Below are positions 18,273 to 27,700 of a stretch of 64,000 bases of DNA, in pieces (position 1 is the stretch's first letter; each line of letters begins with the position of its first letter). The notes beneath the pieces were generated by a model. It searched no databases and was not told where the DNA came from. It saw nothing but the letters and a program-made list of their open reading frames with translations. Made by a program: the position numbers and the translations under genes. This DNA comes from RCC1774 sp050330855 (GTDB lineage: Bacteria > Cyanobacteriota > Cyanobacteriia > Thermosynechococcales > Thermosynechococcaceae): NCBI GenBank assembly GCA_050330855.1, contig JBHJNL010000039.1, positions 1 through 64,000 on the forward strand, given 5' to 3'.

Positions 18273-18491
18273 CAACTCAGTCCAGAAGAAGTGTGAGCTG
18301 CAATTACCCCAGTGGCTGGGCAACCTTGATTCCCTGACGAAAGCGTTTGGTGTTACCCAAGGCATTTGCCAGGATTGGCGCTAGCTGATTTAGCATAGAA
18401 AAGTCTGCGACCTGATCGTAGCTATTTCTAGGGCGCTTTGACAACGGGATAAATACCCAGCCAATGTAACAGTATGTTGATGGTTCGCAGT

Positions 18492-19166
18492 ATGTTTACG
18501 GGACTGATTCAAGGAACAGGCTATCTAAAGTCAAAGGGTTCAACCCAACTGCAGGTGGTGTGTTCACCCCAGCCTTGGACTGTCACCCTTGCCATTGGCG
18601 ATAGTGTGGCAGTGGATGGGGTTTGTCTAACGGTGGAAACCCTTGTGCCCAAAGGATTTATCGTCACCACTTCACCCGAAACGCTGCAGCGAACTATCTT
18701 AGAGCAGCGGGTTGACACCCACTCTTTGGTTAATCTTGAACCGGCGCTGCAGGTCGGCGATCGCCTAGGCGGTCATTTCGTCACCGGCCACATCGACGGC
18801 ATCGGTACCGTCGATCAGGTTGACCAAACGCAAGATTCATGGGAGATCAGCTTTCTGGTTCCCCCTCCCATTGCCCACTACATTGTGTCAAAAGGCAGCA
18901 TCACCATTAACGGCATTAGCTTGACGGTGGCTCACTGCAATACCGAAGGCTCATGGTTTTCGGTGGCGGTGATTCCTCACAGTTTTGCTGAGACCAACCT
19001 GCAGCAGCTTAGTGCAGGCACCAGGGTCAATCTAGAAACCGATGTTCTCGGTAAATATGTGGCTAAATTTTTGCGATCGCCCCATCCACAAGAACCGCCC
19101 CTCTCTGGCGAAGCATCCATACAGCCTATTTCGTTAGACTTTCTGGCCGAACATGGCTTTAGTTAG
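18492..19166 (+). CDS. ribE: Riboflavin synthase alpha chain
   Basis: Riboflavin synthase dismutates two 6,7-dimethyl-8-ribityllumazine molecules into riboflavin. The protein is a tandem of two lumazine-binding beta barrels. The N-terminus MFTGLIQGTGYL is diagnostic and the site VAVDGVCLTV in repeat 1 matches SITINGISLTV in repeat 2. GHFVTGHIDGIG links the halves. The start is chosen at ATG 18492 because MFTGLI is the conserved N-terminus, although ATG 18474 is in frame. Its stop directly abuts the ATG of the alkyltransferase-like gene. The C-terminal extension after residue 200 is not conserved. Confidence 0.95.
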   Translation: MFTGLIQGTGYLKSKGSTQLQVVCSPQPWTVTLAIGDSVAVDGVCLTVETLVPKGFIVTTSPETLQRTILEQRVDTHSLVNLEPALQVGDRLGGHFVTGHIDGIGTVDQVDQTQDSWEISFLVPPPIAHYIVSKGSITINGISLTVAHCNTEGSWFSVAVIPHSFAETNLQQLSAGTRVNLETDVLGKYVAKFLRSPHPQEPPLSGEASIQPISLDFLAEHGFS

Positions 19167-19532
19167 ATGGAAACGCAAACCGACTCCCATTCGTTAAAGC
19201 TGTATGAACAGATCTATGCGCTAGTGCGTCAGATTCCGCAGGGGCAGGTGGCAACCTACGGTCAAATTGCAGTGCTGCTAGGCCGCAAGGGATACGCCCG
19301 CCAGGTTGGATATGCGCTGTTTCAGATTGCACCAGATGCCGATATTCCTTGGCATCGCGTGGTCAATGCCAAAGGTGAAATTTCGCACTCTCCCCAGCGC
19401 CAGGGCAGCGATGACCTCCAACGTGTTCTACTAGAACAGGAAGATGTAATCTTCACTACGACACATAAAATCAACTTAGGGCACTATCAATGGAGGCCAC
19501 CGTTGATGAATCAAGATTCTTTGGATCGCTAA
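19167..19532 (+). CDS. Alkyltransferase-like protein (MGMT/ATL family)
   Basis: A 121-residue protein resembling the DNA-binding domain of O6-alkylguanine-DNA alkyltransferase. It has QGQVATYGQIA (helix-turn-helix region) and, in place of the reactive PCHR motif, PWHRV at residues 61-65: the acceptor Cys is replaced by Trp62. That is the defining feature of ATL proteins, which bind alkylated guanine without repairing it and flag the lesion for nucleotide excision repair. It starts the base after the ribE stop, so it is co-translated. No other repair gene is adjacent. Confidence 0.9.
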   Translation: METQTDSHSLKLYEQIYALVRQIPQGQVATYGQIAVLLGRKGYARQVGYALFQIAPDADIPWHRVVNAKGEISHSPQRQGSDDLQRVLLEQEDVIFTTTHKINLGHYQWRPPLMNQDSLDR

Positions 19533-19640
19533 TTTTAGATATGTCAAGGGCACACTTTAAACAGATGGCGACTGATTCCAATCACATCAGTTGCGTCAGA
19601 GAGTCATATATGAATCACGATTACCTAGGGGGGATCACCA

Positions 19641-20021
19641 GTGATTTTTAGCCTATTAAAGTCACCTGTGAAGGCATTACCAGCCACCGAAACGCAGAGC
19701 GGCTTTGAATTTGACGCCCATATTTTGATCTACAACGGCTCACAACTGCTAGGGCATGAGTATATGATCAACGCCAAACCAGAGGTTTTTACGGAGCGGA
19801 TGGCAACCCTTGAGGCTCAGTCTCAGGTTTCTGTGATCTACGAAACCACCGGAACATTGGCTGCGATTGCAAATCACCTGCCAATGGTAAACGGTAACCC
19901 AACCCTTCGCGTTGAAACCCTCCAGGAATGGCGGCAGCGAGATCCTCAAGAAGTCGCTCAAGTGACGGGGCAATATCTAGACGAGACCGACGAAGGTGAT
20001 CTAGCCCTGTGGCGAATTTAA
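19641..20021 (+). CDS. Hypothetical protein (126 aa)
   Basis: This opens with GTG 19641, preceded by a purine-rich GGGGGGA. The product is acidic, mixed alpha/beta, with no membrane helix or signal peptide. I do not recognise a family. It sits alone between the ATL gene and repeat copy 2. Good codon usage and the absence of competing frames argue for a real gene. Confidence 0.6.
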   Translation: MIFSLLKSPVKALPATETQSGFEFDAHILIYNGSQLLGHEYMINAKPEVFTERMATLEAQSQVSVIYETTGTLAAIANHLPMVNGNPTLRVETLQEWRQRDPQEVAQVTGQYLDETDEGDLALWRI

Positions 20022-20031
20022 GCGTTTAAAC

Positions 20032-20060
20032 ACAAAAAGTACTCTCCGAAGAGAGCACTT
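20032..20060 (-). terminator. Rho-independent terminator for aqpZ
   Basis: The inverted arms AAGTACTCTC and GAGAGCACTT (one mismatch) with loop CGAA form a hairpin at 20037-20060. Read on the minus strand it is followed by a run of T. The aqpZ transcript would therefore cross repeat copy 2 and end here. Confidence 0.65.
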
Positions 20061-20069
20061 GATCGCATC

Positions 20070-20200
20070 AATGCCCCTCATCCCCCGGCCCCTTACTCCC
20101 TAGGGGAGAAGGGGAGCCAGAGTCAAACTCTTATTCAAAGTCCTTCTCCTTGGGGAGAAGGATTTAGGTTGAGGGGGGAGTGGGATATGCTTTTGCTGAA
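20070..20200. repeat. Dispersed repeat, copy 2 (downstream of aqpZ)
   Basis: Same family and orientation as 14022-14143. Shared blocks include ATGCCCCTCATC, CGGCCCCTTA, GTCCTTCTCC, GGATTTAGGTTGAGGGG and GGGATATG. This copy carries an extra 12 bp or so near 20127-20138 that looks like a short duplication of TCAAA-containing sequence. It lies just past the aqpZ stop codon, between that gene and its terminator. Confidence 0.8.
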
Positions 20201-20206
20201 AGCCCC

Positions 20207-21001
20207 TTAATGCTCAATGAGTTCTCGCTCAGAAGCCATGCCTGTGGGCGTTTCTTCAAATACAGCATTGTAGACAAACCCCGCCAGCACCGCGCCCACA
20301 ATGGGAGCCAACCAAAATAACCACACTTGGCTAAAGGGAGTTAAATTTCCGGCCAACCCAACAATTAAAGCAGGACCAGTACTCCGAGCTGGATTCACAG
20401 AGGTGTTTGTGACTGGGATGCTAATCAGGTGAATGAGCGTTAACCCCAGGCCGATGGCAATGGGAGCAAACCCCTTGGGCGCTCTGGAATCAGTCGCACC
20501 TAGAATAATCATTAAGAAGATAAAGGTCATCACCACTTCGGTGATTAAACAAGCCAGCAGGTTGAACCCCCCCGGAGAGTTTTCTGCACCAAAACCATTG
20601 GTTGCCAACGCATTGGCACCGGAGACATCTAGACCGCCCGTCTTGCCACTGGCAATCAGGAAGAGCAAACCGGCGGCAACAATTGCGCCGAGCACCTGAG
20701 CCACAATATAGGGCAGCAATTCACTACCCGGAAATCGCTTCCCTGCCCAGAGGCCAAAGGAAACGGCCGGATTAAAGTGACCGCCTGAAATATGACCGAC
20801 GGCGTAGGCCATGGTCAGAACCGTTAAACCGAAGGCAAGGGCTACACCCGCAAACCCGATGCCGAGGGGGAAGACCCCACTGTCACCCACGTTGGCACCG
20901 CCGGCAGTGAAGGCCGCCGCCAATACGGCGCTACCACATCCCCCCAGTACTAGCCAGAACGTGCCGATGAACTCAGCGATCGCTCGTTTTGTTAATGTCA
21001 T
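20207..21001 (-). CDS. aqpZ: Aquaporin (AqpZ-like MIP channel)
   Basis: MIP-family channel for water, possibly also gases or small solutes, in the inner membrane. Six hydrophobic helices and both half-helix NPA motifs are present: HISGGHFNPAVSFG and NTSVNPARSTGP, the latter with the AqpZ-type Ala-Arg selectivity Arg. The start is ATG 21001, preceded by GGAGA, giving 264 residues; the longer frame to 21058 is not used. A somewhat longer extracellular loop (residues 120-145) is a cyanobacterial feature. Repeat copy 2 follows the stop codon. Confidence 0.92.
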   Translation of the reverse strand: MTLTKRAIAEFIGTFWLVLGGCGSAVLAAAFTAGGANVGDSGVFPLGIGFAGVALAFGLTVLTMAYAVGHISGGHFNPAVSFGLWAGKRFPGSELLPYIVAQVLGAIVAAGLLFLIASGKTGGLDVSGANALATNGFGAENSPGGFNLLACLITEVVMTFIFLMIILGATDSRAPKGFAPIAIGLGLTLIHLISIPVTNTSVNPARSTGPALIVGLAGNLTPFSQVWLFWLAPIVGAVLAGFVYNAVFEETPTGMASERELIEH

Positions 21002-21289
21002 TATTTTGCAATCTCCATAACCACAGATCGAAAAGACCAAGAAAATACTTACACACACAGGTGAGTATTCTTCTCAGTCAATTTAAGAACATTTTGAGCA
21101 AATATTCATTTCCTAAACAATTCTTTCAGTTATGTGAGGTCGGTTTAGAGTTTTCCTCGACTGAATCAAAGCAGAAACCAACCTCTACAGAGCTGCAGAA
21201 GTCTAGGCACAAAAACGCCATAGACAACGAGAAACAGGCTCTTGCCCAATATCACCTTATCTAAAGCTTGCTCATTTATTTTGTTTGTA

Positions 21290-21362
21290 TACCCCCAAGG
21301 GAATTCGAATCCCTGTCGCCTCCGTGAAAGGGAGGTGTCCTAGGCCTCTAGACGATGGGGGC
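21290..21362 (-). tRNA. trnE: tRNA-Glu (UUC)
   Basis: The minus strand folds as a complete cloverleaf: 5' GCCCCCA acceptor pairing with the 3' GGGGGT end, D-arm with CTAGAGGCC, anticodon loop CTTTCAC giving anticodon TTC, and T-arm GGATTCGAATTCC. No CCA is encoded. In cyanobacteria this tRNA serves protein synthesis and also supplies glutamate for tetrapyrrole synthesis by the C5 pathway. Confidence 0.97.
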
Positions 21363-21545
21363 CAATTGGTCTTACGACCTTACTAAGTTAGCGAAAGGCA
21401 GATACCTCTGTCAACGGTTTGTCAGGATTTTCTTTGGTGCAGGACTGAATCTGGGTGGTGGTGGTGGATATCCTGGGGCGACCTGTCTTTGGAATGGCTT
21501 AGGATACAGTTGAGATTGGGTATAGCTCTGCAGGCGGAATCGACG

Positions 21546-22562
21546 ATGAAACTTGGTAAATCACTGCCCCCTACAGCCATCATTGGCCTCGGTAAGTTTG
21601 TCTGGACCACGATGTGGCAGGTGATGATGTCTCAGATGGCCCCGCGCGATCGCAACGGCTCTTACCTGCGACCCAACAGCCAATTTAGAGAAACCATTAG
21701 CCCCGAATCGGATCATCCCTATCCACCGGAGGCGGGGCGCTACCATCTGTATGTGGGTTTGGGCTGTCCTTGGGCGCATCGAACGCTGGTGGTGAGAACC
21801 CTGAAAGGACTTGAAGATGCCATTGGCATCACCCTCGTGCAGCCATCAGCGACGGCTGGGGGCTGGATTTTTGAGGCAGAGCACCAAGGGTGTCAGCGCT
21901 TGGCTGATTTATATGCCCTAGCGCAACCGGGCTATCAGGGGCGGGCTACGGTGCCAGTTTTGTGGGACCAAAAAACTCGCACCATTGTCAATAATGAAAG
22001 TTCTGAAATCATTGTCATTCTTAATTCCCAGTTCAACGACTTTGCTCAGCACCCTGAGCTTGACCTGTATCCTGAGTCTTTGAGTTCTGACATTGAGACT
22101 TGGAATGAGAGAATTTACCCAGCGGTGAATAACGGGGTGTACCGCTGTGGATTTGCTCAAACCCAGGCGGCCTATGATGAAGCCTGCAGCCAACTGTTTG
22201 ATGCGCTAGATGAGATTGATGCGGCTTTAGCGACCCGCCGGTATTTGTGTGGCGATCAGGTGACTTTGGCGGATGTGCGGTTGTTTACAACGCTGTATCG
22301 GTTTGATGCGGTCTACTACGGTCTCTTCAAATGTAATCGCCGCCGCATTAAAGATTATCAACATCTCGGCGCATATCTGCGTGATCTTTATCAGCTCCCC
22401 GGTATTGACCAAACCTGTGATGTTGATGCTGTGAAGCAAGATTATTACGGAATGCTGTTTCCCCTCAATCCGGGTGCGATTATTCCGGCTGGCCCTGATC
22501 TTGATGATTTGAGGGTGCCCCACGGTCGTGAAGCCATCGGTCAAATGCCCTCGGCGGTGTAG
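21546..22562 (+). CDS. Glutathionyl-hydroquinone reductase-like GST
   Basis: A 338-residue protein of the Xi/omega-like glutathione transferase class (YqjG/ECM4 group) that reduces glutathionyl-hydroquinones. The catalytic Cys74 sits in GLGCPWAHRT. The thioredoxin-fold Ser contact is in NNESSEII, and the C-terminal helical domain includes RYLCGDQVTLADVRLF. The start is ATG 21546; an in-frame TTG at 21489 would overlap the tRNA promoter region and is unlikely. The family assignment is firm and the physiological substrate is inferred. Confidence 0.9.
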   Translation: MKLGKSLPPTAIIGLGKFVWTTMWQVMMSQMAPRDRNGSYLRPNSQFRETISPESDHPYPPEAGRYHLYVGLGCPWAHRTLVVRTLKGLEDAIGITLVQPSATAGGWIFEAEHQGCQRLADLYALAQPGYQGRATVPVLWDQKTRTIVNNESSEIIVILNSQFNDFAQHPELDLYPESLSSDIETWNERIYPAVNNGVYRCGFAQTQAAYDEACSQLFDALDEIDAALATRRYLCGDQVTLADVRLFTTLYRFDAVYYGLFKCNRRRIKDYQHLGAYLRDLYQLPGIDQTCDVDAVKQDYYGMLFPLNPGAIIPAGPDLDDLRVPHGREAIGQMPSAV

Positions 22563-22635
22563 GCGATCGCATCTGCTCCCTTGATTCCACGCTCTGAATT
22601 GAGAGCCTCAATCTGCACGCTGATTCAAGATGACG

Positions 22636-25254
22636 CTATTGGTATTTGGTCAGCCACGCCCTCGTCAATGTTGTTAACGTTGCTTGATCTTCTGTATCAA
22701 TGCCTTGGGGGTCAAATCGATAGCGATAATGCAGGTCAATAATCTGCCTTAACTCGTTCATTTGAGTACGGGGTAGATTTTGCTCTAGCTTCAACAGCCA
22801 TGACTTCAAGGGTTCTGAAGCGGCTCGCATCAGTCCCCGCTGTTCTAGGCATTGCTCAATATGGTGGAACTCAAGTTCGGGTTCCTTCGGTACCGAGGAG
22901 GAGAAGCGGTGCCGTTTTGTTTGCGGCGAGGGATAGAGCCTGCGATAGAGTTTCCAGCCTAGGAAGAAGATGGGGGAAAGTGCGATCGCAACCATCAAAA
23001 CCAACAGTGCGGCCAACAACAAAATTGAACCCAGGTTGTCAGAAGACTCAGTGATCATGGATTCAGCAACGGCGGAGAGTTGAGCTGGCAGATCTGTGAT
23101 GTCTACGGTTGGACTCGTTTGCATCTCTGGGGTTGACTCGCCGGGAGCTGAAGAAAGCCCCTCACTTGGGGTGGTTTCTACTGTGACCCAAGTCTCCTCG
23201 ACATAGGCCATCACCCAGGCGTGGGCGTTGCGATCGCGGACAAGATACTGTTGTTCGGACGCACTATATTCATGGACAGAATAGCCCACGGCATAGCGCG
23301 TCGGAATACCCGCTTCGCGCAGTAGTAGAGCGGTGGCAGAGGCATAATATTCGCAGTGACCAGAGCGATGATCGAGTAAGAAGGATGCGATCGGCGTTTT
23401 GTCTTTCTGGGGCTGGGGCCGCGTCAATGAATATTGAAAGCCGTCTTTGAAAAATGCTGAAATGGCTTCAACCGTTTCTCGATCAGAGGTTTGACTGAGT
23501 TTGAGGGTATTCAAAACCTGCTGCAGGGCAGGCCGTTCCGTGGGTGGAATCACTCTATCGGCGAGGGTTGGTGGGCTGTCGAAGGCTTGGGTGGGGTCAA
23601 AGTGAACCGTGTAGGATAGCTCCCCTGATTTACCCTTAATCGCGACGGTCCCGTAGAGGTTGATCTGAAGTGAATTCGCCGCAAGATCCTCGATGTCAGA
23701 GGTTCCCATCGGGAGCTTCAATATCCCTTTGTGTTGCGGCTGCGGGGCTGAGATGCGAATGGATGCTCTGTGAGAGGTCTTGGGGGCCAGACGCCAGTGC
23801 TGTGGGTTAGTCCCTGGCATGACTGACGAGAATGATGCGCTTGGAGCTTTCCAGGCTCCGTCATCGTACTGGTTATAGGTCGCTTCTCGGATGTAGAACG
23901 GGACGGACGGGAGCTGTTTGGTGTTTGACTGAGCGGGGGTCGCCACTCGAAAAAGAATGTGATCTGACAGCTCTAGAGAGCCACGTTTTCCAATTTGAGT
24001 CACACTTGTTTCAGGATCAACGGTACCTCCAGTTCCTTGCATCCTCCGGGTCAATGTATTGTCCTGGCTAGTTCCTGACTGTAAATCGGCACCGTTGGCG
24101 TTCTGTGGGACAGACTGAGCAGCATCACCACCGCTGGCTGAATCAGGTTCTAGATTTGTACCCCCTGGACTTTCCGAATCTTCACCGTCAGATGATCCGT
24201 TCGTTAGATTCGGGCTTGGATTGGTGGCATCCCCGTTGTCGCCCGTCTCTGTCCCCTGCAAATTTTGCGATATATCGGCATTGGTACCGTCTGCCTTTTG
24301 AGGATTAGGGCTGGTCGCCGCTGCGTTAGCACCCTCTGTTTCTAAAGAAGATTGAGGGGGGCTTGCCGATGGTTCAGTCTTTTGTGATGAGGCAGTGCCT
24401 GTGGGATTAGCCCCTTCTGGAAATTGAGGGAGCTGTGATGGGGTGGCGCTGCTGTTGGAATCACTGCGTTGCTGCGCCTTTGCTAGGTGTGAAGCAATGT
24501 CAGAACTGGGGGGTTCCTGCTGAAAGGGCAGGGCGGCAATATTTTGGGCAGCGTCACCCAGCAGCGATGGCATCTTTAATTGGGTATTTGCCTGGAGCCA
24601 ATAGAGCGGTTGGGTCGTGATCAAGCTGATGCTCAATGCCAGCCCCATTAAGAGACAGAAGGTTGTTTTACTGAATCGCTGCGATTTTTGAGACCTTGGC
24701 TGCCGCCCTTTAGTGGGCCTCTTGTGCTGCACAGCCCAGAGAAACCCTGCCACCAGTGTGGCTGTAATGATTAGGAAGATCAGAGGGTTCCCGCCTGTGG
24801 CGCTGGCGGCAAACAGACAAATGCCAAAGTAAGGGTAGTAAAGGTCGAACTTTGGTTTAACACCCGCCGGTCTACTCAAGAGGGAGTGCAATAGCGGCGC
24901 AAAGTTAACACCGTAGGCTTGAGACAAGACTAAAGGGAAAAAAGCCACCGGCAGGCATTTAATCAACTGGTACACCGTCAAGTAGAGCCAGGAGGATGAA
25001 GTATTCGGCGAAATATAAAAAATAGAGAGCAGCCACAAAACACCACCCAGACAATAGACAGAGCAGAGGTAGCCCCAGGATAGAGTTCGAGGGCGACGAA
25101 GAATGTTCTTACGTTCTAGGGTTAGCCCCCAACAAGTGGCAATGTCTTGGCCTTCCATAGCCCCCACCATCAGGAGGGCCAGTACCCATGCACCGGTTTG
25201 ATAGCCCCAAAAGAGCAGGGCTAGGCTCGTCAGGGTTGTGATCGGCGGCCTCAT
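22636..25254 (-). CDS. Transglutaminase-like membrane protein (TgpA type)
   Basis: An 872-residue membrane protein. Six or so N-terminal transmembrane helices cover the first 210 residues. A long Ser/Pro/Gly/Asn-rich external linker of about 200 residues follows (near 225-420). Then comes a transglutaminase-like domain with the Cys-His-Asp triad in GHCEYYASATALLLREAGIP, RNAHAWVMAY and a final Asp/Glu strand. A single transmembrane helix near 745-770 and a DUF4129-like C-terminal domain complete it. Its ATG overlaps the DUF58 stop (ATGA). The function is presumably peptide cross-link or amidase chemistry at the cell surface; substrate unknown. Confidence 0.85.
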   Translation of the reverse strand: MRPPITTLTSLALLFWGYQTGAWVLALLMVGAMEGQDIATCWGLTLERKNILRRPRTLSWGYLCSVYCLGGVLWLLSIFYISPNTSSSWLYLTVYQLIKCLPVAFFPLVLSQAYGVNFAPLLHSLLSRPAGVKPKFDLYYPYFGICLFAASATGGNPLIFLIITATLVAGFLWAVQHKRPTKGRQPRSQKSQRFSKTTFCLLMGLALSISLITTQPLYWLQANTQLKMPSLLGDAAQNIAALPFQQEPPSSDIASHLAKAQQRSDSNSSATPSQLPQFPEGANPTGTASSQKTEPSASPPQSSLETEGANAAATSPNPQKADGTNADISQNLQGTETGDNGDATNPSPNLTNGSSDGEDSESPGGTNLEPDSASGGDAAQSVPQNANGADLQSGTSQDNTLTRRMQGTGGTVDPETSVTQIGKRGSLELSDHILFRVATPAQSNTKQLPSVPFYIREATYNQYDDGAWKAPSASFSSVMPGTNPQHWRLAPKTSHRASIRISAPQPQHKGILKLPMGTSDIEDLAANSLQINLYGTVAIKGKSGELSYTVHFDPTQAFDSPPTLADRVIPPTERPALQQVLNTLKLSQTSDRETVEAISAFFKDGFQYSLTRPQPQKDKTPIASFLLDHRSGHCEYYASATALLLREAGIPTRYAVGYSVHEYSASEQQYLVRDRNAHAWVMAYVEETWVTVETTPSEGLSSAPGESTPEMQTSPTVDITDLPAQLSAVAESMITESSDNLGSILLLAALLVLMVAIALSPIFFLGWKLYRRLYPSPQTKRHRFSSSVPKEPELEFHHIEQCLEQRGLMRAASEPLKSWLLKLEQNLPRTQMNELRQIIDLHYRYRFDPQGIDTEDQATLTTLTRAWLTKYQ

Positions 25255-26594
25255 ATCTGTAATAAGTCCTGTTGAATCTGGTCGATGGAGATAAAGTGCA
25301 GCTCACATCGTGAGGCCAGTAAATACCCAAAGCCCTCTTCTTCATCGGTTGTGCGATCGCAAAGCGCAATCACTTTGAGAGGCACGTCGGTTTGGATCAA
25401 CGTTTCGAGAAAGGCATGTCTGGTTTCATCCAAATCAATCAAGATGCAGAGACAGTGACTGAGGTGAGGAAACCGTGCCTGAATGATGGGCGCAAGAGCA
25501 TCAAACCCTTGAGTCTGACAGGGAGACAGCGTTGCGAGAGCGGCCATCACCTGCTCCCGTTGCCTGAGGCTTCTCCCCACGGTGAAACACCGTGCCTCGT
25601 CATCGGTGAAGATCACATCAAGCTGAACCTCATCGGTTTGCTCTTGGGCGAGTATAGAGACGGCCACCGAAATGGCTTCTTCAAAGACAGCACTGTGGGC
25701 TTCGGGTTGGAAGGTGTCTAAAATCAGAGCATGGTGCTGGGCCGACTCCTCTTGTTGCTCTTTGACCACAGGCCGCCCCACCTTGGCCCAGCTTTTCCAG
25801 TGGATCTTGTTCATCGGGTCGCCAGAACGATAGTCCCGTAGCGATCTAAATTCAAAGGCATCCCCGGTAAATGCAGCGACGGCAGCATCTCCAGAGGGAT
25901 GACGCTGTGGGCATGACGCTTTCAGCGGCGGCAGTTGATACTGTTTAGGCAAGATGCAGACCGATTGAGGCAGATGGTAGGATCTGCGTCTATACAGGAG
26001 GCCCAGAGGATCCCGGCAAGCTAAGGTGAGGGTGTCGAAGGTGAGATGACCTCGACGCAGTGGGAGAATTTCCCCTGTAGCCTTTGTTTTTGTTCTGGCC
26101 GGCAGTACCGGCAAATCTTGGGGATGGGACACAGCCCATTGTCTTTGGCTGACATATTTGCACCACTGCCCTCGCCATCGAGACTGGTGGCGTCTGATCC
26201 GCTGAAAGTCTTTGAAGCTAGGGAAATAGCTGGAGAAGCTTTCCACAAGCTGCAGTCCCGGCTGAAGGTGAGGGGTTGGGTTGTGAACAATGACTTGATA
26301 CTGAAGAGGTTCACCGATAATTCCGAACCCCGGCAGCATGCGAGTAGCCTGGAAACGATAGTGGATGAATCGAGTTGCAATAGCACTTACCGTTAGCAAT
26401 GCCACTGATAGCAGAAAAATCAAATGGCATAAACTGTTGCTTGATCCCAGGCCCACCAAGGCAGACAGCATTGCAATAGCAAGCACCCCCAACCCCGTGG
26501 GCGTAAACTGGCGACCCAACCATTGACGCCCCATAAAGCAGCCTTTACGGACCCAATAGGTGAGACGTAAGCATCGATAGCCAACAGGAGTCAT
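25251..26594 (-). CDS. DUF58 domain-containing protein
   Basis: A 447-residue protein with two N-terminal transmembrane helices (about residues 30-75) and a DUF58 domain whose hallmark is EFRSLRDYRSGDPMNKIHWKSWAKVGRPVVKE near residue 245, followed by a von Willebrand-like alpha/beta region with Asp-containing strand LILDTF. DUF58 proteins work with MoxR AAA ATPases. It starts at ATG 26594, three bases after the MoxR stop; an internal ATG at 26531 is possible. Its stop overlaps the transglutaminase start. Confidence 0.85.
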   Translation of the reverse strand: MTPVGYRCLRLTYWVRKGCFMGRQWLGRQFTPTGLGVLAIAMLSALVGLGSSNSLCHLIFLLSVALLTVSAIATRFIHYRFQATRMLPGFGIIGEPLQYQVIVHNPTPHLQPGLQLVESFSSYFPSFKDFQRIRRHQSRWRGQWCKYVSQRQWAVSHPQDLPVLPARTKTKATGEILPLRRGHLTFDTLTLACRDPLGLLYRRRSYHLPQSVCILPKQYQLPPLKASCPQRHPSGDAAVAAFTGDAFEFRSLRDYRSGDPMNKIHWKSWAKVGRPVVKEQQEESAQHHALILDTFQPEAHSAVFEEAISVAVSILAQEQTDEVQLDVIFTDDEARCFTVGRSLRQREQVMAALATLSPCQTQGFDALAPIIQARFPHLSHCLCILIDLDETRHAFLETLIQTDVPLKVIALCDRTTDEEEGFGYLLASRCELHFISIDQIQQDLLQI

Positions 26595-26597
26595 GAG

Positions 26598-27560
26598 CTA
26601 GGCTGGCACCGCAAGAGTCCGGATAATCTCAACCACCACGGCTTCTGCCGTTCGACCGGAGAATTTTGCTTGAGGGTCCATTACCAGCCGGTGGGCTAGC
26701 ACCGGTACCGCTAATTCTTGAATTTGCTTGGGACGTACAGACGAGGAACCGTCAAATAGGGCCAAAGCCTGGGCCATTCTCATCAGGGCAATCGATCCTC
26801 GAGGGCTGGCCCCTAATTGGACCCCCTCAGCCTCTCGGGTGGCATTGACGATATTGACCACGTAGCGCTTTAGATCAACACTGACGCTAATTTGCTTCAC
26901 CTGCTGCTTGAGGGTAAAGACCTCCTCTAAAGAAATACAGGGACGCACTTTTTCAATCGGATGCTGCTGAAGCTGGTTCGATAGAATTTCCACCTCTTCC
27001 TCTGGCGAGATATATCCCAATGCAAACTGGATAGCAAAGCGATCCATCTGGGCTTCTGGCAAGGGATAGGTACCACGGGCATCGACAGGGTTTTGGGTCG
27101 CCACCACAAAGAACGGATCGCGAAGAACTTTCTGGGTGCCGTCTACGGTCACTTGGGCTTCGGCCATCGCCTCTAGAAGGGCTGACTGGGTACGCGGTGA
27201 GGCCCGATTGATTTCATCCGCCAAGATCAGGTTCGCAAAAATGGGTCCTTCGTGAAAATGAAAGGTCTGATCTTTGGGATTGAGAATAGAAACGCCCAAG
27301 ATATCTGAAGGCAGCAGGTCCGGTGTAAATTGGATGCGTTTGAAGGCAATATCAATCGAAAAGGCGAGGGCTTTGGCTAGCGTTGTTTTCCCGGTGCCTG
27401 GATAGTCTTCCAATAGAACATGCCCACCGCTAAAGAACGCGGCCAACAGCTTCCGAATGGCCTCGTCCTGCCCTTTGACAACCGTTTGGATATTTTGGGC
27501 CAAGCGTTGATAGATTTCTTGTCCAGAAATGCAGGGCGTCGATGAGAGAGACAGATCCAT
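26598..27560 (-). CDS. MoxR-family AAA ATPase
   Basis: About 320 residues from ATG 27560; TTG 27593 would add 11. This is an AAA+ ATPase with Walker A EDYPGTGKTTLA, Walker B LILADEINRASPRTQSALLEAM and sensor 1 ATQNP, which are diagnostic of MoxR. MoxR ATPases act as chaperones inserting cofactors or activating partner proteins carrying von Willebrand-like domains. It is first gene in the MoxR-DUF58-transglutaminase operon, with rplI on the opposite side. Confidence 0.92.
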   Translation of the reverse strand: MDLSLSSTPCISGQEIYQRLAQNIQTVVKGQDEAIRKLLAAFFSGGHVLLEDYPGTGKTTLAKALAFSIDIAFKRIQFTPDLLPSDILGVSILNPKDQTFHFHEGPIFANLILADEINRASPRTQSALLEAMAEAQVTVDGTQKVLRDPFFVVATQNPVDARGTYPLPEAQMDRFAIQFALGYISPEEEVEILSNQLQQHPIEKVRPCISLEEVFTLKQQVKQISVSVDLKRYVVNIVNATREAEGVQLGASPRGSIALMRMAQALALFDGSSSVRPKQIQELAVPVLAHRLVMDPQAKFSGRTAEAVVVEIIRTLAVPA

Positions 27561-27700
27561 GATTAATGATGACTTTTTACCTAGGATGCCCAATTCTCAG
27601 ACTCCATAGGACTTTGAGACTGGGCCGATTTCTTCGTCAACAGGGCAAAACGAGATGGAGCTGATGCTCGATAGAATCCTCGCTAAATCCATGACAAGGA

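Noticed and set aside
20989..21264. Forward frame of 91 codons upstream of tRNA-Glu
   Set aside because: It starts inside the aqpZ coding sequence, antisense to it, and has no plausible composition or Shine-Dalgarno site.
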